Shown here piece by piece: positions 54,763 to 62,880 of a DNA stretch of 64,000 nt; positions within the stretch are counted from its first letter, which is position 1; each line of letters opens with the position of its first letter. The notes beneath the pieces are model-generated. The model ran no database searches, was not told the DNA's origin, and saw only the letters and a list, made by a program, of their open reading frames with translations. The DNA comes from Polaromonas sp. SP1 (GTDB taxonomy: Bacteria; Pseudomonadota; Gammaproteobacteria; Burkholderiales; Burkholderiaceae_C), in the NCBI RefSeq assembly GCF_003711205.1, contig NZ_CP031013.1:1-64000 (forward strand), written 5' to 3'. The translations under genes were made by a program, and so were the position numbers.

Positions 54763-55269
54763 TCAGTGCTTGTGCTCGGCCGCAGCACCGGTTGAGCCCG
54801 CGGCGGCGCCCGGTGCAGTGGTGGCCACCGGCAGCTTCAACTCCAGTTTGCTTTCAACACCCCTGGCGTCCTTGAACAGCAGGGTCACGGGAACGGTGCT
54901 GTCCTTGGCCAGCGGCGCTTTCAGGTCCATCAGCATGACATGGTAGCCGCCGGGTTTGAGGTCCACCTTTTTGCCGGCGGGCAAATCCAGCAGGGGCAAG
55001 GCGCGCATCTTCATCACGTCGCCCTCCATCTTCATTTCATGCACTTCGGCCACGCCGGCCACGGGCGACGTCACGCCCACCAGTTGGGTGGCGTCTTTCG
55101 CCGTCAGGCTCATGAAAGCGCCGGTGCCTTTTTGCCCCTGCACGGTGGCGCGCGCCCAGGCGCCTTCGACCTTGACCGGCGTGGTTTGGGCTACAGCGGC
55201 GAGGCAAGCCGACGCAATCGACAACGCCATGGCGGTTTTTGAGAATATTGAGAAGTTTGGGAATGGCAT
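54763..55269 (-). CDS. Periplasmic copper chaperone PCu(A)C
   Basis: 168 residues from the ATG at 55269 (MPFPNFSIF). The signal peptide ends near AAVAQ. The copper site H(M)x10Mx21HxM is visible: AEVHEMKMEGDVMKM and later GGYHVMLMDL. A His-containing tail (AAAEHKH) may add copper binding. It delivers Cu(I), usually to cytochrome oxidase assembly. It is the last gene of the copper operon. Confidence 0.9.
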   Translation of the reverse strand: MPFPNFSIFSKTAMALSIASACLAAVAQTTPVKVEGAWARATVQGQKGTGAFMSLTAKDATQLVGVTSPVAGVAEVHEMKMEGDVMKMRALPLLDLPAGKKVDLKPGGYHVMLMDLKAPLAKDSTVPVTLLFKDARGVESKLELKLPVATTAPGAAAGSTGAAAEHKH

Positions 55270-55340
55270 GTGAATGGGTGCTTTCAATCGGTGATTAAGG
55301 AATGGAGTCGGGAAATGAAAAACAGTTCGGCTTTTCAATC

Positions 55341-55916
55341 TCAATGGTTGTGTTCGCCACCGCCGCCGGCAGGCATCAGCTCCAGGGCGGCGGCCGGGCT
55401 TTTCAGCTCAGACAGCTTTTGGCCCGGCTGGGGCACTTCCGCCCAGTCAACCTTGCCTTCTTCACAGACCTGCAGGACCGGCCAGTAGAGCATGCCGGCC
55501 CTGGCGGGCAACCTGGCCTGCAACACGAATTCGTCGTACCAGTCGTTCTGCAAATAGTCGGCCGGTGTTTTGGCCGTCCAGCTGATGCGTGACACCTCTT
55601 CGGTGATGGTTTTGCCGTGGTCCTGCCGCGGCTGGGCCAGCTTCTCGCGGGTCACCTCCAGCGTCCAGCCGGCTTTGGGCATGGGCTTGGCGCCCTGCAC
55701 ACCGGCCGGGATGGTCACCACGATCTGCTTGACGGGCGAGCTGCCGCAGCCGTGCCCGACCTTGAAGCTGCCTTTGTAATAGCTGCCTGCATTGGCCACC
55801 TGGTATTCCAGCGTGACGTGTGCGGCGGCCGGTAGCGATGCAGCAATAAATAGGGCTCCAGCCCAATAAGGACGTGCACTGGCAGCTATGGTTTTAATAG
55901 CGTTGAGGGGTTTCAT
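55341..55916 (-). CDS. YcnI-like copper-binding protein (DUF1775)
   Basis: 191 residues from the ATG at 55916. The mature domain begins at AAAHVTLEYQVANAGSYYKG (His after cleavage is the copper ligand), with GHGCGSSPVKQIVVTIPAGV and WTAKTPADYLQNDWYDEFVL, and ends in GGGGEHNH. The signal peptide coding region (55845-55901) matches a dispersed family A repeat, so the leader IAASARPYWAGALF is repeat-derived. It is between the TonB receptor and PCu(A)C. Confidence 0.9.
   Translation of the reverse strand: MKPLNAIKTIAASARPYWAGALFIAASLPAAAHVTLEYQVANAGSYYKGSFKVGHGCGSSPVKQIVVTIPAGVQGAKPMPKAGWTLEVTREKLAQPRQDHGKTITEEVSRISWTAKTPADYLQNDWYDEFVLQARLPARAGMLYWPVLQVCEEGKVDWAEVPQPGQKLSELKSPAAALELMPAGGGGEHNH
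55845..55901. repeat. Dispersed repeat, family A, encoding a signal peptide
   Basis: AATAAATAGGGCTCCAGCCC, then AATAAGG, GTGCACTGGCAGCTATGG and TTTTAATAGCG. The order TAGG-GCTC-CAGCCCA ... GCTAT ... AATAGC follows the copy at 42911. It is read in frame by the ycnI-like gene. Confidence 0.55.
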
Positions 55917-55959
55917 GGTTTGATCCTTTGATTCAAAAAAATAGGGAAGAAGCGCGACA

Positions 55960-58305
55960 TCACAGGCTGAAATTGAGTTCAGCCATGAAGGTGCGCTGCG
56001 GATACGGGTGGAAATTCCAGTACTGGTAGTTGTTGAGGTTGTCGATGCCGACCGCCGCGCTCCACTGCTTGTTGACCTGGTAACGCACGCGCACATCGGT
56101 GGTGAAGTACTTGCTGGTGCCCTGGTAGGCAAAGCCGTTTACGTCGGCGTTGTCGAGGCTGGAAAACTGCTTGCCGCTGTAGCGCGCGCCGAACGTCGCC
56201 GTCCAGGCCGGGTCAAACCGGTAGCTGGCCAGGGCCGTGGCGCGCCACACCGGCACGCGCGGCTGGTACTTGCCCACCGTGTCGCCTGGTGTCGCCACAA
56301 AACCGCCGTTCTCCTTGATGCGCGAATCGGCATAGGTCACGCTGCCGCTCAGGTCCAGGCCTTTTTTGAACACGTCGTTGCCGCTGAAGGCGACTTCCAC
56401 ACCTTGCGTCTTGATGCGGCCGACGTTTTGCACGCGGCTGATGTTGGCGTTGGCCACCGGGTCAAACGTGGTTTGCGAATACAGCGAGTCGCGCACGTTC
56501 TCGGTAAAAAAGGTCACGCGCAGCAGGCTGTTGCCCAGGTCCTTCTCCGCCGTCAGCTCGGTCGTCCACGACTTTTCGGGCCGCAGCTTGGGGTCGTTGA
56601 TGTACTGCGAATTGACGGTGGCCGTCGCGCCGTACAGCTCGCCCACCGTCGGAAAGCGCACCGCGCGCCCCGCCGAGGCCTTGAGCACCGTGTCAGACGA
56701 CCATTGGTACGAGAGCGCCGCCTTGGGCGAGATGGCGTTGTCGCTGCGCGCCGCATAGCCGGTATTGGCGGCGTTGCCCGCGCCAAAGCTGGTAAACCCG
56801 CTGGAGGCCGTCCAGTTCTCCAGCCGCGCGCCCAACACCGTTTTCCACTTCGGCGCAAAGGCCCAGGCGTCTTGCGCATACACGCTGCGCAAACGCGTCT
56901 TGCCGCCCACATCGCTCACCACCGTGCCCGGCCCGCTGGTCAGCCAGTTGGCGGCATTGGATTTGAGGATGCGCAGCTCGTAGCTGTCTTGCTGAAAGCC
57001 GAAGTCCACAATGTGTGCGCCCTTGATGCCGTCAGGCCGCCAGGTGCCCTTGAAGGCCAGCGTGTTCCAGCCGGTGCCATCCTGGTCTTGCAGGGTGCCG
57101 GCGCCGCCGTTCAATGCGCCCGGCTGCGGGGTGGTGGCGGCGCGGGCCTGGTCCTTCTGGTAGTCGTACAAACTGCCCGCCACTTCCCAGTCCCACACCC
57201 CCTGCGTGTTGGACTTGACCGACAGGCCGTGCATCACGTGGGTCAGCGCCTCATTGCTCACGCCGAAATCACTGGCCGCCAGCGTGTAGCCGCGGCCGTT
57301 GATGTTGACATTGCCGCTGTACACCGGCGCACCGGCTGCATTGCGCAAAAAGCTTTGCGAACGGTTCTCCGCTGTGTTCTTCCAGTAGCCCAGTGTGTAG
57401 CTGGCGCGCACCGTCGATGAAAAATCGTAGGCGACCTTGAACTTGAGGTGCTCCTGCCCGGTCTCGTACTGCGTGGCGCCGCCCAGCAGCAGCCAGGGGA
57501 CATTGCGTGTGTTGAAGCCGGGGACCGCGCCGCTCACCACGGTTGCGCCGGGCGCCGGCGCGGTGGCGCTCAAGGTGCGTGTCGCAAAGGTCAGCGGCTG
57601 GCCCGCGCTTTGGGTGCGGTTGGCATTGATAAACCACGACCAGTCGCCATTGCGGCTGCCCAGCGAGGCGCTGGCCTGGCTGCCGCTGAAGCTGCTGTCG
57701 GTGCCGTAGAGCTTGAAGTTTTGCGTGAAGCCGCTGAGTTTGGCGTGCGCCTCAAATCTCGTCGGCATGCGCGTGACGTAATCGACCACCGCGCCGACCG
57801 AGTTGCCTGGATAGGCGGCAGAAAACGGGCCATACAGAACATCGACACGCTCGATTTCTTCCGGTGTGACCAGGCCCCAGCGCGGCGCGTAGTTGGTGCC
57901 GTTGGCAATGCCGTTGCCCAAATAGTTGGACAGCAAAATGCCGTCGGCATACACCGCCGAGCGCGCGCTGTTGCCAGTGCCCGAGGCGCGGCTGGAAAGA
58001 ATGGCGTGGTTGTAGTCGCCGATATAGCGCTTGCGCACTAGCAGGCTCGGGAAGTACTTGAGCGCATCTTCGCTGTCGGTCGCGTTGATGGTTTGCTCGA
58101 TCTGCTCGCGCGTGATGCCTTCGAGCGTGGTCGGGATCTGCGTGGGCAGGGAGGTCGGCTGGCCGCTGTTGACGGTCACCACGCCCAGGGATCTGGCGGG
58201 GGCATCAGAAGGAGAAGGCGCGGATTGGGCAAAGCTTGCTGCCGGCCACGCGAGCGCGACAGCGCCATGCAGGGCCAGCGCAGCAGGTGCGCGGAAATGT
58301 TTCAT
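55960..58305 (-). CDS. TonB-dependent outer-membrane receptor, probably for copper
   Basis: 781 residues. A signal peptide leads to a plug domain (about 60-190, with TDSEDALKYFPSLLVRKRYI and NYAPRWGLVTPEEIERVDVL), then a 22-strand barrel ending in the aromatic RTFMAELNFSL. No clear TonB-box is named. Its partners (DUF2946 upstream; YcnI-like and PCu(A)C downstream) point to copper import across the outer membrane, as in OprC-type receptors. The ligand is inferred from neighbours only. Confidence 0.85.
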   Translation of the reverse strand: MKHFRAPAALALHGAVALAWPAASFAQSAPSPSDAPARSLGVVTVNSGQPTSLPTQIPTTLEGITREQIEQTINATDSEDALKYFPSLLVRKRYIGDYNHAILSSRASGTGNSARSAVYADGILLSNYLGNGIANGTNYAPRWGLVTPEEIERVDVLYGPFSAAYPGNSVGAVVDYVTRMPTRFEAHAKLSGFTQNFKLYGTDSSFSGSQASASLGSRNGDWSWFINANRTQSAGQPLTFATRTLSATAPAPGATVVSGAVPGFNTRNVPWLLLGGATQYETGQEHLKFKVAYDFSSTVRASYTLGYWKNTAENRSQSFLRNAAGAPVYSGNVNINGRGYTLAASDFGVSNEALTHVMHGLSVKSNTQGVWDWEVAGSLYDYQKDQARAATTPQPGALNGGAGTLQDQDGTGWNTLAFKGTWRPDGIKGAHIVDFGFQQDSYELRILKSNAANWLTSGPGTVVSDVGGKTRLRSVYAQDAWAFAPKWKTVLGARLENWTASSGFTSFGAGNAANTGYAARSDNAISPKAALSYQWSSDTVLKASAGRAVRFPTVGELYGATATVNSQYINDPKLRPEKSWTTELTAEKDLGNSLLRVTFFTENVRDSLYSQTTFDPVANANISRVQNVGRIKTQGVEVAFSGNDVFKKGLDLSGSVTYADSRIKENGGFVATPGDTVGKYQPRVPVWRATALASYRFDPAWTATFGARYSGKQFSSLDNADVNGFAYQGTSKYFTTDVRVRYQVNKQWSAAVGIDNLNNYQYWNFHPYPQRTFMAELNFSL

Positions 58306-58400
58306 GAAAACTCACACGATGAATGGAACGGACAGGCGCGCCAGGCCGCAAGGGCCGCGCACGGCAATGCCTCACGCCCCGGGGCGAGAAGCGGTTCAGT

Positions 58401-58751
58401 TCAAAGTGCAGGGGGCCCGCGGCTGAAAGGCAGCCCGGGTATGGCGGCGCTGGTGGCCGCAGGGAAGTCGGCGGCAACCACTTCGTTGCCGGCAAAGCAC
58501 GGTTCCGCCGCTTCGGGCAGCGCCGGCAACACCAGCGCGAGGGAGCCGCAGAGGTCGCAGCGCATGCCCGACTGCCCGGCATCGTTGCCGGCGGCGCCGC
58601 TGCCGTCGGCGGAAGCCGCCTCAAAGGTGTTGACGCTGCAAACACCACCCAGCTTGCCGGTGCGCACATCCTGCGCCAGCATGGACACCGGCGCCCACAA
58701 GGCCGCCGCCACGGCGAGGAAACTCAGCCAGGTGGCGAGGCGAGTCCACAT
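58401..58751 (-). CDS. DUF2946 protein, first gene of the copper operon
   Basis: 116 residues from the ATG at 58751 (MWTRLATWLSFLAVAAALWA). One membrane helix or signal anchor is followed by a region with the Cys pair CDLCGSLALVLPALP, the conserved DUF2946 feature. The family often precedes TonB receptors and copper proteins. Function is unknown; the Cys pair could bind copper. Confidence 0.8.
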   Translation of the reverse strand: MWTRLATWLSFLAVAAALWAPVSMLAQDVRTGKLGGVCSVNTFEAASADGSGAAGNDAGQSGMRCDLCGSLALVLPALPEAAEPCFAGNEVVAADFPAATSAAIPGLPFSRGPPAL

Positions 58752-59447
58752 CGTGAGTGATGGGCGGGTTGAGGGATGGTGCGGCACAGCGAGATTATAT
58801 GTACACGGTTTTTTGGCCGATTCATGTTCTGTCGTTGTGTTTTTTGCTGAGGGCTGCTGGCCGGGGATTGCCCGGCGGCAACTCACTTTTCTTTTGCTTC
58901 GCCAAAAGTAAAGTAAGCAAAAGAAAAGGCGACCCTGGTTCCTGCGTCCCTTCGCTTCGCTACGGGCAACCTGCGGTGCTCAGCCCAGCCGGGGTCAAAA
59001 ACAACTCGCCTTCGGCTCAAACAAGTTTTTGCCCTGATCCGTCTGGCCCTCCGCTCCTCGGCGCATCCACAAGGGGCAATCGGGAGCGGGGACAAATACC
59101 AAAGACAAATACAACAAGGACTCGCCGTGGCGAGTCCTTGTTTCTTCAGGTATTCGGCTGTTGGGTATTTTTTTTCCCCACCCCCTTCTGGATGTGCCGA
59201 GGAGCGGAGATTCAGGCGGATCAGGGATCGTGTTGTTTGAGCCGAAGGCGAGTTTAGCGAGACCCCGCCTGAATCGAGCACCGCAGGTTGCCCGTAGCGA
59301 AGCGTAGGGACACAGCCAGCAGGGTCGCCTTTTCTTTGGTGACTTTCTTTTGGCGAAGCAAAAGAAAGTTACTTGCCGCCGGGCAACCCCCGGCCAGCCA
59401 GCCTCAGCAAAAAGCAAACCGCCAGAACATAACCAGGCTCATGGATT
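58752..59447. other. Gene-free 700-base region holding a long inverted repeat
   Basis: No gene is supported. The short open frames on both strands come from the inverted-repeat element at 58824-59430 and mirror each other. It lies between the copper operon promoter and the 3' end of the ModA-like gene. Confidence 0.7.
58824..59430. repeat. 607-bp element with long imperfect inverted-repeat arms and a central hairpin
   Basis: The left arm (ATGTTCTG, TTTTTGCTGAGG, TTTTGCTTCGCCAAAAG, CGCTACGGGCAACCTGCGGT) is repeated in reverse on the right, out to 59430. Arms are over 200 bases. In the centre is a 14-bp stem AACAAGGACTCGCC (59113-59126) with a two-base loop. It encodes no transposase. Transcription through it would make a very long hairpin. 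Confidence 0.8.
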
Positions 59448-60428
59448 TCAAGGCGCCCCAAACCCAAACCGCCGAAACACGTCTTGTGCTTCCGGCGTCA
59501 GAAGATAAGCAGCAAACTTCGCAGCCGCCTCATCACCACGGCGCGCCGTCAACCCATAAGCAGCACTCACCTGCAAGGCGACCGGCATCTGCACGATGTT
59601 CACACTGGGCACGTCTTTGCGAACCGCCACCGCATTGGTGCAGTAAGTCAGGAAAAGATCCGCCCGCCCTTCGCTGATCAGCCACTCATACACTCCCCGG
59701 CCGGCCGGAGGCTGGGGTGTCTCGGGCGAACCGGTGAGCTTGAGCGCCTTGGCGTCCAGCGCCGCGTAGGCGCCGGGCTTGAGCGCCTCGGCCTTGCGGA
59801 ACACTTCCCAGGCGTAGTCGCCTGACGGATCGGCCTTGGGCGTGGAAGTACCGAGCTTGACGGCCGGGTCCAGCATCAGCGCAAGCAGCTTGCCCGAATC
59901 GGCCTTGAGCTGCGGCACGGCCAGCGCGCACAACTGGTTGCGCACAAACATCGTGGGTTGTGCCCACGCACTGCCCGCCGCGTCAAACAGGCGCTCGGGA
60001 TGCTGCGTATCGGCCGAAGCAAACACCTGCGCCGGTTCGCCTTTTTCAATGCGTTCGCGCAGCAGGCCCGAGGCACCGAAGGTCAGCTGGGTTTTGATGC
60101 CCGTGCGGGTTTCGTAGGCGCGTGCTGTTTCGGTGAGCGCCTCGCGCAGGCTGCCCGCCGCGTACACGCGCAGCGGCGCGGGATCGGCGGAAGCTGGTGC
60201 GGACGACTGGGCGTGCGCCATATTCAAGCCTCCTGAAAAAACAACCACCGCCGAAGCAACCCATACCAGCAGGCGCCGCGGGACTGGCTTGGCCAGACCG
60301 CTAGCGCCGCCCCCTCGAGGGGGGAACAAGCTACACGCAGTGAGCTTGGACGGGGGTGTGCCAATATCACCGTCCCCCCGGGGGGAGGACAGGCTACACG
60401 CAGTGAGCCTGGGCAGGGGGGAGCTCAT
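59448..60428 (-). CDS. ModA-like molybdate/tungstate-type substrate-binding protein
   Basis: 326 residues if the ATG at 60428 is used. This start overlaps the tupA stop (ATGA), so coupling is possible, but its first 55-60 residues are translated family B repeat (60261-60428). A signal peptide core LLVWVASAVVVFSGGLNMAH with an AHA cleavage site follows. No other ATG lies between; the ATG of MAHAQSS has a perfect AGGAGG but would remove the leader. Mature protein: PLRVYAAGSLREALTETARA (ModA start), FGASGLLRERIEKGEPAQVF (oxyanion loop) and the DLFLTYCTNAVAV region. It probably captures molybdate, tungstate or a related anion. Confidence 0.75.
   Translation of the reverse strand: MSSPLPRLTACSLSSPRGDGDIGTPPSKLTACSLFPPRGGGASGLAKPVPRRLLVWVASAVVVFSGGLNMAHAQSSAPASADPAPLRVYAAGSLREALTETARAYETRTGIKTQLTFGASGLLRERIEKGEPAQVFASADTQHPERLFDAAGSAWAQPTMFVRNQLCALAVPQLKADSGKLLALMLDPAVKLGTSTPKADPSGDYAWEVFRKAEALKPGAYAALDAKALKLTGSPETPQPPAGRGVYEWLISEGRADLFLTYCTNAVAVRKDVPSVNIVQMPVALQVSAAYGLTARRGDEAAAKFAAYLLTPEAQDVFRRFGFGAP
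60266..60420. repeat. Dispersed GC-rich repeat, family B, tandem double copy
   Basis: CAGGCGCCGCGGGACTGG, then CTACACGCAGTGAGCTTGG, followed at once by a second CTACACGCAGTGAGCCTGG. It runs into the 5' part of the ModA-like coding region. Confidence 0.65.
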
Positions 60429-61273
60429 TTCGTGGCATTTGGAAAGAAGAGCTGCTCGCCGTTAATTTTGTAGCCCGCAATCACGTTCTGGCCGGCGGGC
60501 GAAATCACCCAGTCCACAAACTTCTGCGCTTCCACCACTTTGGTCTGCGGGTGCTTGGCGGGGTTCACCACCATCACGCCGTATTGGTTGAACAGCTTGG
60601 TGTCGCCTTCGACCAGCACGGCCAGGTCGCCGCGGTTCTTGAAGGAGAGCCAGGTGCCGCGATCGGCCAGCACATAGCCGCCGCTGCTGGCCGCGATGTT
60701 GAGGGCCGGACCCATGCCGCAGCCGCAGGCCTTGTAGTTGGCAAATGCGGGTTTGTCGCCGGGCGTTTCAACACCGGCTGCTTTCCAGTAACGCAGCTCG
60801 GCGGCGTGCGTACCGCTCTTGTCGCCGCGCGAGACGAAATTGGCATTCGCCGCGTTGAGCTTTTTCAGCGCCTCCACGATGTCCTTGCCTTTGGTTTTGG
60901 CGGGGTCGGCGGCGGGGCCGATCAGTACGAAGTCGTTGTACATGACCGGAAAGCGTTTGACGGCAAAACCTTCGGCCACGACTTTTTCTTCGGCCACCTG
61001 GTCGTGCACAAAGAGCACGTCGGCGTCGCCGCGGCGGCCCATGTCGATGGCCTGGCCGGTGCCGACCGCCACCACCTTGATGTCGATGCCGGCGGCCTTT
61101 TTGAACTCGGGCAACAAGTAGGTGAAGAGGCCGGACTGCTCGGTCGAGGTGGTCGAAGCCATCACGATCGGATTTGTTTGTGCTATCGAAAACGTAGCAC
61201 AAAGTGCAAGCGGGACAAGGGCCATAGCCCTGATTTGTCTCAAAATTCTGGACATGGCATTCAGGCTGTTCAT
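60425..61273 (-). CDS. tupA: Tungstate ABC transporter substrate-binding protein
   Basis: 282 residues from the ATG at 61273 with AAGGAG upstream. A signal peptide (about 1-32, ALVPLALCATFSIAQ) is followed by the TupA motif MASTTSTEQSGLFTYLLPEF, then FVSRGDKSGTHAAELRYW. TTSTxxSGL is characteristic of TupA, which binds tungstate very tightly. Its start overlaps tupC by four bases. The leader contains a short GCTAT-like repeat trace (61179-61200). Confidence 0.92.
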   Translation of the reverse strand: MNSLNAMSRILRQIRAMALVPLALCATFSIAQTNPIVMASTTSTEQSGLFTYLLPEFKKAAGIDIKVVAVGTGQAIDMGRRGDADVLFVHDQVAEEKVVAEGFAVKRFPVMYNDFVLIGPAADPAKTKGKDIVEALKKLNAANANFVSRGDKSGTHAAELRYWKAAGVETPGDKPAFANYKACGCGMGPALNIAASSGGYVLADRGTWLSFKNRGDLAVLVEGDTKLFNQYGVMVVNPAKHPQTKVVEAQKFVDWVISPAGQNVIAGYKINGEQLFFPNATK

Positions 61274-61959
61274 GCAAGCTCTCCTTTTAAAAATGCTTCC
61301 GCTTCCGCGGGAATGGGGCCGTTGAAAAAATCCGCTGTCGGCAAGTCGGCCAGCAGCCGGCCTTGCTCCAGGTAAATCACGCGGCTGGCCAGGCGCTTGA
61401 CCTGGCCCAGGTTGTGGCTGCTGAAAATCAGCGTCATGCCGGCATCCGCAAACTCGGCCATCAGGCGCTCGACCTCGCGTTTGGCCGTCGGATCCAGGCT
61501 GGCGGTGGGCTCGTCGAGCAGCAGCACCTGCGGCTTCAGCGCCCAGGCCCGCGCCAGCGCCACACGCTGCTGCTGGCCGCCCGACAGGGCCTTGGCGTTG
61601 CGCGTGGCCAGGTGCTCCAGCCCCACACGCTCCAGCGCGGCCAACGCGCTCGCCTTCGCATCCGCCCAGCGCACACCGCCCAGCCACAGGCCCAGGGCGA
61701 CGTTGTTGAGCACGCTGGTGCGCAGCATGTAGGGCCGCTGGAACAGCATGGCCTGCCGCGCCTGGACGTCATGCTGGAAGCTGCCGGCCGCGGGCCGCAC
61801 CAGGCCGTTGAGGGTTCTGAGCAGCGTGCTTTTGCCGCTGCCGTTGGCGCCCACCAGCGCCAGCCGTTCCCCGGCCTTGATGCGCAGCGAACAATCGCTG
61901 AGCGCATGCACCTGGCCGAATCGCACGTCGATGCCGTGCAGGTTGAAGACCTGCGTCAT
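61270..61959 (-). CDS. tupC: Tungstate ABC transporter ATP-binding protein
   Basis: 229 residues. Walker A VGANGSGKSTLLRTLNG (about 36-52), signature ALSGGQQQRVALARAWAL and Walker B VLLLDEPTASLDPT are complete; the switch His is in FSSHNLGQ. It powers TupB. The start overlaps the tupB stop by four bases and its stop overlaps the tupA start, so all three are coupled. Confidence 0.92.
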   Translation of the reverse strand: MTQVFNLHGIDVRFGQVHALSDCSLRIKAGERLALVGANGSGKSTLLRTLNGLVRPAAGSFQHDVQARQAMLFQRPYMLRTSVLNNVALGLWLGGVRWADAKASALAALERVGLEHLATRNAKALSGGQQQRVALARAWALKPQVLLLDEPTASLDPTAKREVERLMAEFADAGMTLIFSSHNLGQVKRLASRVIYLEQGRLLADLPTADFFNGPIPAEAEAFLKGELA

Positions 61960-62708
61960 GCCGGGCCTCCGCGCGTGGCAATGCCGGCGGCCATCTCGGG
62001 CACGCGGTCGTCGAATCGCTCGCGCCAGCGCCGCACCCCCGCGATCAGGATGTTCAGCACCAGCACCACGCCCAGCAAGACGATGCCCAGGGCCAGCGCC
62101 AGCGGCAAATCGCCCTTGCTGGTTTCCAGCGCGATGGAGGTGGTCATCACGCGCGTGAAGCCGTCGATATTGCCGCCCACCACCATCACCGCGCCGACTT
62201 CTGAAATGGCGCGGCCGAAGGCGGCGATCAGCACCGTGAGCAAGGCGTAACGCTCGTCCCACAAAAGAATCAGGCCGCGCACAAAACGGCCCGCGCCCAG
62301 CGACTGGAATTGCTCGCCATGGGATCGTTCGGCGTCTTCAATCGTCTGGCGCACCAGCGCGGTGACGACCGGCAGCACCAGGACGGCTTGCGCCAGCACC
62401 ATGGCCTTGAAGGAAAACAGCCAGCCCAGAAAACCCAGCGGCCCGCTTCGCGACAGCAGCAGGTACACCACCAGCCCGACCACCACCGACGGCAGGGCCA
62501 GCGCGGTGTTGAGCAACGCCAGCACGGCGCCCCGGCCGCGAAAGCGCGACACGCCCAGCCATGCGCCCAGCAGCAGGCCGGCGCCGCAGGCGATCACGCA
62601 GGCGGAGGCGCTCACGGCCAGCGACCGGGCGACGATGCTGGCCAGCATGGGATCAAGCGAGGTGATGAGGGTGAGGGCCGTGGCGGCGCTGTCGGAGAAG
62701 GTGTTCAT
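61956..62708 (-). CDS. tupB: Tungstate ABC transporter permease
   Basis: 250 residues from the ATG at 62708 (MNTFSDSAATALTLI). Six predicted membrane helices. The EAA-type loop is AGRFVRGLILLWDERYALLT. FGRAISEVGAVMVVGGNIDG, typical of tungstate and molybdate permeases, is present. It is the first gene of tupBCA and divergent from the regulator at 62881. Confidence 0.92.
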   Translation of the reverse strand: MNTFSDSAATALTLITSLDPMLASIVARSLAVSASACVIACGAGLLLGAWLGVSRFRGRGAVLALLNTALALPSVVVGLVVYLLLSRSGPLGFLGWLFSFKAMVLAQAVLVLPVVTALVRQTIEDAERSHGEQFQSLGAGRFVRGLILLWDERYALLTVLIAAFGRAISEVGAVMVVGGNIDGFTRVMTTSIALETSKGDLPLALALGIVLLGVVLVLNILIAGVRRWRERFDDRVPEMAAGIATRGGPA

Positions 62709-62848
62709 GGGGGGAGCGGTTGCGCAGGACTGTAGCCTAGGGCCTAAGTCCTTGATTTGCATTGGGAATCATCGCTATGAATCGGTTTGCATAGGTTGGC
62801 AAACCCATCCTTCGCGGCATATCGCCGGCCCTTCCCTGCTGACCGATG

Positions 62849-62867
62849 CACTCATAATCAGTGCACT
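62849..62867. promoter_or_regulatory. Inverted repeat TGCACT-7-AGTGCA between tupB and its regulator
   Basis: Perfect 6-bp arms with a 7-base spacer, 14 bases before the regulator start and 141 before tupB. A likely operator for the ModE-like protein, which would repress both directions when oxyanion is present. Confidence 0.5.
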
Positions 62868-62880
62868 TACTGTCTTTGCC

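Noticed and set aside
58883-59417. Two or three small open frames in the region before the ModA-like gene
   Set aside because: They are translations of the inverted-repeat arms on both strands and mirror each other.
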